A stretch of DNA of 28,590 nucleotides from Saccoglossus kowalevskii (lineage: Eukaryota; Hemichordata; Enteropneusta; Harrimaniidae): the NCBI RefSeq assembly GCF_000003605.2, contig NW_003107606.1, forward strand, positions 5,787-34,376. Reading direction: 5' to 3'. The notes beneath the pieces are model-generated. The model was given only the letters and a program-made list of their open reading frames with translations, was not told the origin of the DNA and ran no database searches. Below, piece by piece: positions 21,289 to 28,590 of the stretch (positions are counted from its first letter, which is position 1; every line of letters begins with the position of its first letter). The translations under genes and the position numbers were made by a program.

Positions 21289-21698
21289 ATAATACCCTTT
21301 TTAATTGTACAAACCCGCCTTTTCAATTGCTTTTTACTAGATTTAATAGTATTGTACTTTTAAGTATTGTAATTTTTAACCCATTTTTTATCATTCAACT
21401 ATTGTAATTTGAGTTTACAACCATTTGTTAATTTTATCGCTCAATGTCGTACATAATTCACCTCTCGTTATTTGTTCTCGTTTTATTTTGAACCGAGAAA
21501 TGTGTCAAACGGATGACTGATATCCCGATGGCACAGGGCAGGGGGGGGGGGTCGATTCCCCCATTGTCCGCGCCACTTGGTGTTGGCCTGCCCGCGGGGT
21601 TTTTGGTTTTATTTCTCCCTTTCCAGTCGTTATTGATTTATTATTTACCCGTAGAATCAAAAAAGGAACTAACTAACTGACTAACTAACTAACTAACT
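21289..21698 (+). other. 3' untranslated region and tail of the Tx1 LINE
   Basis: After the ORF2 end the sequence is AT-rich. It then shows a G-run followed by GGTCGATTCCCCC (about 21541-21562), which resembles a tRNA B-box/T-loop and can pair with itself, and then CCTGCCCGCGGGG (about 21588-21600). Similar GC-rich 3' segments are, as far as I recall, common in Tx1-like elements and may be where reverse transcriptase recognises its RNA. The element ends in an AACT-type microsatellite. Confidence 0.55.
21667..21698 (+). repeat. (AACT)n microsatellite LINE tail
   Basis: Seven or eight AACT tetramers, one altered to GACT, end the Tx1 relic. Non-LTR elements of this group often end in short tandem repeats instead of poly(A), made by slippage during target-primed reverse transcription. 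Confidence 0.8.
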
Positions 21699-21917
21699 CA
21701 GGGACACAACGTTAAACTTTGCTGATGCCTTAGATTAATACAATAACAGCATTTCTCAAATAGATAGTGTATAACACTGTATGTAGTCTACTAAAGATAT
21801 GTAGGGTAGGACAAATACGTCACACATACAGAAACGTACACTCTGCAGCTGGTTTAGATCACTAAATCATGCGAATGTTCATGACGTTTCATTCATATAT
21901 ATATCTATGCATGACAG

Positions 21918-21978
21918 CAATCTGTGGCGCAACGGTAGCGTGTCTGATTTCAGATCTGTTCGAATCACGTCAGGGTCA
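21918..21978 (+). pseudogene. tRNA-Trp-like pseudogene, UCA anticodon, deleted T-stem
   Basis: The D arm and anticodon arm (TGGCGCAACGGTAGCG, TCTGATTTCAGA) and the 3' half (TTCGAATCACGT, CAGGGTCA) follow the animal tRNA-Trp pattern as I know it. The anticodon loop TTTCAGA gives UCA, where tRNA-Trp has CCA. About 11 nt are missing between the anticodon stem and the T loop, removing the 5' T stem and variable loop. The 5' acceptor strand also pairs poorly with the 3' strand. It cannot be a functional tRNA. It may be a plain pseudogene or the head of a tRNA-derived SINE whose body I cannot classify. Confidence 0.75.
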
Positions 21979-22534
21979 TTATTTTGAAATGTCAAACACC
22001 TGACAAAACCATGTACAAAATAATCTGCAAATAAAGCTAAATCGATCTGTTTCTGACCAGAGAGATAAAATCGGGTCACGGTTCAAGGTTCAATTGATTG
22101 GGTTTCACATGATAAATATTACATAAATAACATACATTAACAATAATCTCTGTTTACAGAATACTGTATGAATGTTCTAGCCAATCGAATACCAATGTTC
22201 TCAAGTATTGCAGTTGCATCGTTCATTTGCATATTTGTTATTCATGCTCTAAAATGGCGGCGCACTATTTGGCAATCAGAAGTTGTAATCCGTGCATTAT
22301 AATTAGAAACACATTATTATAAAGTTTTATTTATCAAACATTAGTATCAAGTGATTGATAATTTCAAAACATAAAATCTAGCTATTTTAACTAGTAATTT
22401 TTGAGGTAAACTAATTTATTCTGTCTTGAATACATAAATGTTATGTTCATCACTGCGCCAACTGCGTTGACTACATAAAGGTATTAGAATATTTGCGTGA
22501 CAAGGCACGCTGTAAAATTCTATAGCAGCTGATT
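21979..22534. other. AT-rich non-coding stretch
   Basis: No gene is recognised. It includes the flank of the tRNA-like relic and the 3' side of the minus-strand LINE relic, whose boundary is uncertain. Confidence 0.4.
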
Positions 22535-23104
22535 GCCCACCTTTCTTTGCATATACTTGGCCATTCTTTGTCCATATATACTGGTAATGGGATATTTCTT
22601 CCTTCCAGAAAATCTCACTATGAATGTTCTTGGTAGATTAAGTCTAGCGCCATCCTGAGTTTCATTTTGGCCATTTCTGTGCGTAATCTCACTTTCTGTG
22701 ATATCTGGACCAGTTTTTCTGTATTTTTTGTCAATCTATGTATTCTGGTATTCATTGTATTTCTATATTCTCAGGTCTGCTGTACTAGTTTTGATTTTCT
22801 ACTCACTTTTCAAGCTCTGTTACGCGTGTGATGAGATGGTCGTCACAGTTTTCTTTATTTGTTGATTCTCACTCTCAAGCGCGGAAAATTGCTGACGAAG
22901 TTTTCAACTAGACCATTAAAGAATGCCACAAAAGAAGTAGTTGTGGTTTGGAATATTTTAATTTGAGAAATATTATTGATGGTATGTTATTAACTAGTGA
23001 ACATATTTCAGCAAGACAATCTTCCACTGATATTGGCTTGACAGCTAGAATTTCTTTTGCAGGCGAGTCTTTGTGTCAGATGTAGATTTGGTTTTCTTAG
23101 GCAT
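22535..23104 (-). pseudogene. LINE ORF1 relic (coiled-coil type), second element
   Basis: Reading the minus strand from an ATG at 23104 gives MPKKTKSTSDTKTR, a basic start typical of such ORF1 proteins. After a frame change, LAVKPISVEDCLAEI follows. Further on are SALESENQQIKK and TRVTELEK, coiled-coil-like heptads, then VENQN, YSRPENIEIQ and IPE, interrupted by stops. This matches the remembered pattern of LINE ORF1 and baculovirus-FP-like proteins, in which a coiled coil is followed by QYSRR-N-(I/V)-(E)-I-GIPE. Near the end, YQYIWTKNGQVYAKK matches the usual YKYVWTKNG close of the domain. At least three frames and several stops make it dead. It is a different lineage from the Tx1 element, which uses a CCHC knuckle. 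No ORF2 relic is visible next to it. Confidence 0.7.
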
Positions 23105-24255
23105 GGTGATGAATAAAACTGATTATGTAATAGGCACAATACACAGTGTACAATAGGAAGTGGACTTAAATATTAATGAGTTTCTGTATGTATAATACAG
23201 GTAAAAAAAGGGAACTATTGCTGGGTGAACTCCAATGGCAAGGGTCTAACTCATATTTGCTGAGTAAATATAGTGTATTTCCATTCAATTTGCTACCAGT
23301 TATTCACTGAAAACAATTTCTGTTAAAAACTACATATATAAAGTAAAATATTACCAGTAACTAGACCAGTAATACCCAGCACAGCGCCATCATGTTATCT
23401 AACCTTATATTATTAAGCTGGGCACTCAGGAGCAGAGCGTGATACACGCTGACAGACAATCTGCGAATGGTTAGGAGTAAATATTTTGACCGAAAACCTT
23501 TGGCGTTTTGTACATTTAGGTCTGGAGTAAATTCTGCTTCAAATAAACGGGTGCAGGATTATCAAAAATTTGAATGTTTTTTTATAAGAATCTTTTTTCA
23601 AAACCTCATTCATGCTTTATAGATACAAATTGTACGATTTTATTCAGTTTTGTGTAAAATATTACGTCTAGTATATTACTCCCTTTGAGCGGTAAAGTCA
23701 AACTCTACCACGTCTATCAAAGCCTCATAATTGTTTAGATACTTTTTTTCACAAATTATCGGGAACTAAAACCGATATAAATGTATGTTCATATAGAAAA
23801 AACTTTGGCAAAATTTTGGGGGACGTAATACGACGCTCAAATAAACATTTTACGAATAAATAACGTTTACGTTGTCATGTTAACAAACTCATGCCAGTAT
23901 TGTATATATGGCGTCAGGTTTAACAAGTCACGCAATGCTTATGATGAGATGCATCCAACCCACACTATATAGGTTATTAAACACAAGTAAATTATTAAAG
24001 TAAAAAGGAATATCATTAAATCTATAAATAGATTTAATTAGTCACCGAGATGCATGCTCGTCCAACAGTAAGTCAGGCTTAGATGTAAGTTTAGTAAAGT
24101 ACATCTGATTTAGATCTATATATATAAGTGAATGGATGTTCTGGAACCGGTTAACGTTAGCACTAGGTTGTAGCATTCAGTTTATGATCGGTGGATCATA
24201 AGTTCATATCGTATTTTCGGTTGATCATTAAAAGAAGATCGAGTGTGACACAGAC
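23105..24255. other. AT-rich non-coding stretch
   Basis: No gene is seen. It contains the palindrome at 24015-24038, listed separately. No terminal inverted repeats or coding relics were recognised. Confidence 0.4.
24015..24038. repeat. Near-perfect 24-bp palindrome
   Basis: ATTAAATCTAT at 24015-24025 is exactly complementary to 24028-24038, with AA between. It could be a binding site for a dimeric factor or a small cruciform-forming sequence. AT-rich DNA makes a chance origin possible. Confidence 0.6.
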
Positions 24256-24325
24256 GTGCTAAATCCACTGGTATGGGTGAGTTGTGTGCTAAATCCACTA
24301 GTTTGGGTGATTTGTTTGTTAAACC
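24256..24325. repeat. Short 30-bp tandem duplication
   Basis: Two 30-bp units (24256-24285 and 24286-24315) share GTGCTAAATCCACT and GGGTGA, and a decayed fragment follows. The unit is unrelated to the 30-bp array at the window end. Confidence 0.75.
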
Positions 24326-24351
24326 AACGCTTCATTCACAAGAACTCAAAC

Positions 24352-24507
24352 ATGGTCTCTGTGGCGATATGCACTATATGTCAGTGCTGGCACTTACAAT
24401 TTGCACATGAAAATGAAACATTCCATGTCCGCAACTGTCGCCTGACACAAAAAGAAATCAAACAACATAATGAACATTTTCTCGTATTCGCACTGTTCTA
24501 TGTTTGA
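24352..24507 (+). CDS. Hypothetical 51-aa Cys/His-containing small ORF
   Basis: I do not recognise this peptide. The ATG at 24352 has a good context (A at -3, G at +4). The frame runs 51 codons, with C8 and C11 (CTIC), C13, H15, H20, H26 and C29, then an acidic/basic middle (TQKEIKQHNEH) and a hydrophobic end. The Cys/His spacing does not fit a standard zinc finger. The frame stays open upstream through the 30-bp duplication without an ATG. It may be an exon fragment or chance. Confidence 0.17.
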   Translation: MVSVAICTICQCWHLQFAHENETFHVRNCRLTQKEIKQHNEHFLVFALFYV

Positions 24508-24741
24508 AGTTTAGGAACAATTAATACATTATACATTTCAGTTTTCTATGATAAAATATGGGAAACAAATAATTGTCGCCATACAATCATTATTGATGAT
24601 CAGAAATGTAATGAATGTAAAATGCTCGATCACCTGAGTTGAAAAATACGTTATATATTTATTGACATATACCAGCTTGTTGTGTAATGATATTTGTCTA
24701 TTACAATTTATAATAATATTGTATTTTCAATTAAAGTTCTC

Positions 24742-25018
24742 TCCCACAATGCATTGCATGTTTTTTTTCCAGAAACATGGACCATAGCGATTCCAAATTA
24801 TAGTGCATCGTGGGATACTTTTGATAGAATCGAATACAACTCCACAAACATGCCTGCTTGTTCAACCCGATAAAACTATCCCATAATACCCTAAAATTCC
24901 AGCATGGTCTATGCTCAGTAGCGCAAAAGAACACCATTAAAAAACAATATCGAGGGGAACATTGTACTATAAATATATTGTTGTTGAATCATAATCCACT
25001 TTGGTTCCCAGCATGCAC
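24742..25018. promoter_or_regulatory. Cluster of four ZNF143/Staf-like motifs
   Basis: Four sequences resembling the ZNF143 (Staf/SBS) core TCCCA-N-ATGCA lie within 280 bp: TCCCACAATGCATTGC at 24742-24757, the reverse complement of TCCCACGATGCAC at 24803-24815, a weaker TCCCATAATACCC at 24879-24891, and TTCCCAGCATGCAC at 25005-25018, which is the closest to consensus. Clusters of such sites mark promoters of protein-coding and snRNA genes in animals. No coding sequence adjoins, so the cluster may serve an unseen non-coding transcript or a distant exon. It could also be part of an old repeat. Confidence 0.4.
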
Positions 25019-26440
25019 TATCAAACAACAATGTTACAAATAATATGTTTTCGTTCCTACTGCATCTGTATGGTGTGATATTTATACAAAATTACCTTCA
25101 GTACACAGATTACGGGATTACAATAAAACGACCCCACACGTTTCCAATTCCCATAATCATACACATAGTATTCACTGTTTTTTTGTAATTACTCCCTATA
25201 GTCACATTTCGTACACTTTTACGAAAAACCACATTGATCTTTACGATCTTCGATATGAGAGGACAGTATAGGTTTTTTATATTTTCACTCAGTTGTGTAT
25301 ATGTGTATCGACATAATATATTCTAACTCAATATTTAGAGCCAAGTACATGACGAAAATATTCTGTTACTCAATCTGTCGACTAGGCTCGCGTTCAGTCG
25401 CAAATTCACAAATTCACGATTTGTATTCAAATAAACCAGTGTTTGCAATTGTGCCTGACAACACTATCACAACGGGTCACATCTGTGCCACAAAGAACAT
25501 AGCACTACTATTAACTTGGGTTGTCTATTGAATGAATATTTTATTGGGTGAACATTCGTTATAATTACTGATTTTATCACCTCGTTTAAGGTCGGTGATA
25601 ATATCACTTCGGATGGAATAAAACATGTATGGCATCTTTCGTTACGCTGTGTTATACATCTAGTATAATTTATCATGACTTTAGCCTCGTTCCCATGAAT
25701 ATTTGTGTCATAACCTATGTCTATAAACAGAAAAGAAATGATCGATTACAAGTATATATGGGGAGGAGATAGACTAGGTTAAAATTTCGGTGACAAATAT
25801 TTTTTTAATATTGTTATTTGATACTGTATGTTGATAATATATAATGAGATGAAACCGCTGTTCTTGTAGAGCACGTGAGTTTTCATTCGAGGAAACAAGA
25901 GGAAATTTCTTGAGTATTGAGCAACAATATCCAAAAGAATATGTTTTTGTCAATATTTTAAGTGTATCATGCTGTTAGTAAGTACGCATTAGATTCTCAT
26001 TATCAGGTAAAATAAATTAACTATGATTATTCTGAAAACCCGTTCATCTTCGAGTATATATGTATATGAGAATACAAAATGATAATTCAGTTATATAAAT
26101 TCCAACACATGTTAGAATAAGGCAGAGAGAGACTCTGGGCAATTCTCTGTGTTTCATTTGTATTTCCATTGCACATTTATTTAATTGTACTATTTGACAA
26201 CTATTTAAAGCAGATAACTGAATATAAATGTGACTGTGAGTCAGTCAAAGAAAACGGTAAGTACATATTTTTCAGAGTACATATCTCCTTGTCAATATGC
26301 ACTAACGATTTTCCGCACGCACGACACTTGAATTATACAACAAAATCAGCAGCGAACTGGAAATCTAGTCTGACATCATGACGTATAACTTACTTATCTT
26401 AACAATGATGTACTTTAAGTGTGTAATGTGTTAAATAAAT
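25019..26440. other. AT-rich non-coding stretch
   Basis: No supported gene. The 78-codon frame at 25295-25531 begins with GTG. Its second half (about 25400-25530) is less AT-biased and could be an exon fragment, but no domain is seen. A donor-like GGTAAGT lies near 26256 after a short Cys-containing open segment, with no exon chain that I can follow. Confidence 0.35.
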
Positions 26441-28590
26441 CACCCACTACTAGGAGGGTTTGGTTATCAATTCCCACTACTAGGAGGGTTTGGTTATCAA
26501 TTCCCACTACTAGGAGGGTTTGGTTATCAATTCCCACTACTAGGAGGGTTTAGTTATCAATCCCCATTACTAGGAGGGATGGGTTATCTATTTCCACTGC
26601 TAGAAGGGTTTGGTTATCAATTCCCACTGCTAGGAGGGTTTGGTTATCAATTCCCACTGCTAGGAGGGTTTGGTTATCAATCCCCACTACTAGGAGGGTT
26701 TGGTTATCAATTCCCACTACTAGGAGGGTTTGGTTATCAATTCCCACTACTAGGAGGGTTTAGTTATCAATCCCCATTACTAGGAGGGATGGGTTATCTA
26801 TTTCCACTGCCAGAAGGGTTTGGTTATCAATTCCCACTGCTAGGAGGGTTTGGTTATCAATTCCCACTGCTAGGAGGGTTTGGTTATCAATCCCACTGCT
26901 AGGAGGGTTTGGTTATCAATCCCCATTACTAGGAGGGATGGGTTATCTATTTCCACTGCTAGAAGGGTTTGGTTATCAATTCCCACTGCTAGGAGGGTGT
27001 GGTTATCAATTCCCACTACTAGGAGGGTTTGGTTATCAATTCCCAGTACTAGGAGGGTTTGGTTATCAATTCCCACTACTAGGAGGGTTTAGTTATCAAT
27101 TCCCACTGCTAGGAGGGTTTGGTTATCAATCCCACTGCTAGGAGGGTTTGGTTATCAATCCCCATTACTAGGAGGGATGGGTTATCAATCCCACTACTAG
27201 GAGGGTTTGGTTATCAATTCCCATTACTAGGAGGGATGGGTTATCAATCCCACTACTAAGAGGGTTTGGTTATCAATTCCCATTGCTAGGAGGGTTTGGT
27301 TATCAATTCCCATTGCTAGGAGGGTTTGGTTATCAATTCCCATTGCTAGAAGGGTTTGGTTATCAATTCCCACTGCTAGGAGGGTTTGGTTATCAATCCC
27401 CATTACTAGGATGGATGGGTTATCAATCCCACTACTAGGAGGGTTTGGTTATCAATTCCCATTGCTAGGAGGGTTTGGTTATCAATTCCCATTGCTAGGA
27501 GGGTTTGGTTATCAATTCCCATTGCTAGAAGGGTTTGGTTATCAATTCCCACTGCTAGGAGGGTTTGGTTATCAATCCCCACTATTAGGAGGGATGGGTT
27601 ATCAATCCCACTGCTAGGAGGGTTTGGTTATCAATTCCCACTACTAGGAGGGTTTGGTTATCAAATCCCACTACAAGGAGGGTCTGATCATCAATTCCCA
27701 GTGCTAAGAGGGTTTGGTTATCAATTCCCACTGCTAGGAGGGTTTGGTTATCAATTCCTACTGCTATGAGTGTTTGGTTATCAATTCCCACTGCTATGAG
27801 TGTTTGGTTATCAATTCCCACTACTAGGAGGGATGGGTTATCAATCCCACTACTAGGAGGGTTTGGTTATCAAATCCCACTACTAGGAGGGTTTGATCAT
27901 CAATTCCCACTGCTAAGAGGGTTTGGTTATCAATTCCCACTGCTAGGAGGGTTTGGTTATCAATTCCCACTGCTAGGAGAGTTTGGTTATCAATTCTCAC
28001 TGCTAGGAGGGTTTGGTTATCAATTTCCACTGCTAGGAGGTTTTGGTTATCAATTCCTATTGCTAGGAGGGTTTGGTTATCAATTCCCATTGCTAGGGGT
28101 GTTTGGTTATCAATTCCCACAGCTAAGGGAGTTTGGTTATCAATTCCCACTGCTAGGAGGGTTTGGTTATCAATCCCCACTACTAGGAGGGATGGGTTAT
28201 CAATCCCCACTACTAGCAGGGTTTGATCATCAATTCCCACTGCTAGGAGGGTTTGGTTATCAATTCCCACTACTATGAGAGTTTGATCATCAATTCCCAC
28301 TGCTGGCAGGGTTTGGTTATCAATTCCCACTGCTAGGAGGGTTTGGTTATCAATTCCCATTGCTAGGAGGGTTTGGTTATCAATTCCCACTGCTAGGAGG
28401 GTTTGGTTATCAATTCCCATTGCTAGGAGGGTTTGGTTATCAATTCCAACTAGTAGGAGGTTTTGATCATCAATTCCCACTGCTAGGAGGGTTTGGTTAT
28501 CAATTCCCACTGCTAGGAGGGTTTGGTTATCAATTCCCACATTGCTAGGAGGGTTTGGTTATCAATTCCCACTGCTAGGAGGGTTTGGTT
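26441..28590. repeat. 30-bp minisatellite, about 71 copies, cut by window end
   Basis: Head-to-tail copies of a 30-bp unit are recognisable by GGTTATCAATTCCCACT and CTAGGAGGGTTT, with some 29-bp copies that have lost a base in the C run. Variants are copied as blocks: the GGGATGGGTTATCTATTTCC variant recurs 210 bp apart (26574 and 26784) and again about 149 bp later, and the GCTAGAAGGG series recurs 179 bp apart (27345 and 27524). A GATCAT variant appears about five times after 27680. Frames stay open on both strands (FGYQFPLLGG on plus, GIDNQTLLAV on minus) because the period is 30. Scattered 29-bp units break these frames, so no protein is inferred. Confidence 0.96.

Larger units (their letters stand above)
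16453..21700 (+). mobile_element. Decayed Tx1-clade (L1-like) LINE retrotransposon
   Basis: A degenerate non-LTR retrotransposon of about 5.2 kb, with relics of ORF1 (RRM-like start and CCHC knuckle) and ORF2 (AP endonuclease, reverse transcriptase, C-terminal Cys/His region), then a 3' region ending in an AACT microsatellite. The assignment to the Tx1 clade rests on remembered family patterns: NWRPVSLLCSDYKIL, DQEKAFDR, the segment starting LWVGKWKDRTDNPL after the RT core, and KKDADLNWRMLHSAYPT before a CPFC motif. ORF1 is truncated at its 5' end, which is usual for LINE insertions. Stops, frameshifts and a deletion of the RT core make it inactive. No clear target-site duplication was found by eye. 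Confidence 0.88.

Noticed and set aside
16440-21730. Target-site duplication from TTAAACTGCT near 16446 and TTAAACTTTGCT near 21713
   Set aside because: The match is imperfect and the 3' copy lies about 14 bp beyond the AACT tail, so it is not convincing as a duplication.
21918-21978. Functional opal-suppressor or selenocysteine tRNA because of the UCA anticodon
   Set aside because: The 5' T stem and variable loop are missing and the acceptor stem pairs poorly. The arms follow tRNA-Trp and not the long-armed tRNA-Sec.
26550-28548. Many FGYQFPLLGG-type and GIDNQTLLAV-type frames, resembling silk- or elastin-like repeat proteins
   Set aside because: Both strands are open only because the unit is 30 bp, and 29-bp units repeatedly break the frames. 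No leader, start context or flanking exon supports a protein.
5822-28590. CRISPR array
   Set aside because: The repeats are directly contiguous minisatellites with no unique spacers, no cas genes are present and the DNA is eukaryotic.

Overview
The window looks like nuclear DNA of an invertebrate animal. It is strongly AT-rich, gene-poor and full of minisatellites. It carries one intact, intronless rhodopsin-class GPCR gene and relics of two LINE retrotransposons, one of the Tx1 (L1-like) clade. These point to a marine bilaterian (deuterostome or lophotrochozoan), but nothing here fixes the species or phylum. No bacterial, plasmid or phage features were seen.

Layout. Positions 1-5820 are AT-rich and mostly featureless, with a GC-richer patch near 370-700, a 13-bp hairpin at 1227-1271 and a CpG-rich, ACGCGT-dense patch at about 2930-3460. 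A 21-bp minisatellite lies at 5822-6127. Positions 6128-10480 are again AT-rich, with two small candidate ORFs (9060-9209 plus, 10268-10456 minus). A 42-bp minisatellite of about 49 copies fills 10483-12545. The only confident gene is the GPCR at 13089-14120. A 38-bp tandem repeat at 15586-15737 has units that each fold into a hairpin, with paired changes between copies.

At 16138-16440 is a 79-bp tandem repeat carrying perfect CRE palindromes (TGACGTCA). A 5'-truncated, decayed Tx1-clade LINE follows at about 16453-21700. It has a gag-like ORF1 relic (RRM-like start, CCHC knuckle, internal 102-bp tandem repeat) and an ORF2 relic. In ORF2 the AP endonuclease keeps its recognisable catalytic residues, but the catalytic core of the reverse transcriptase has been deleted. 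The element ends in an (AACT)n tail. A broken tRNA-Trp-like sequence with a UCA anticodon lies about 220 bp further on (21918-21978), and a second LINE ORF1 relic lies on the minus strand (22535-23104). A cluster of four ZNF143/Staf-like motifs is at 24742-25018. A 30-bp minisatellite runs from 26441 to the window end and is cut by it.

The genes do not form a pathway. The GPCR stands alone between repeat arrays and transposon relics. The most unusual structures are the covarying hairpin repeat, the CRE-bearing repeat next to the LINE, the codon-multiple minisatellites whose open frames imitate long repetitive proteins, and the truncated UCA tRNA-like sequence. No clear novel multi-gene system was found.
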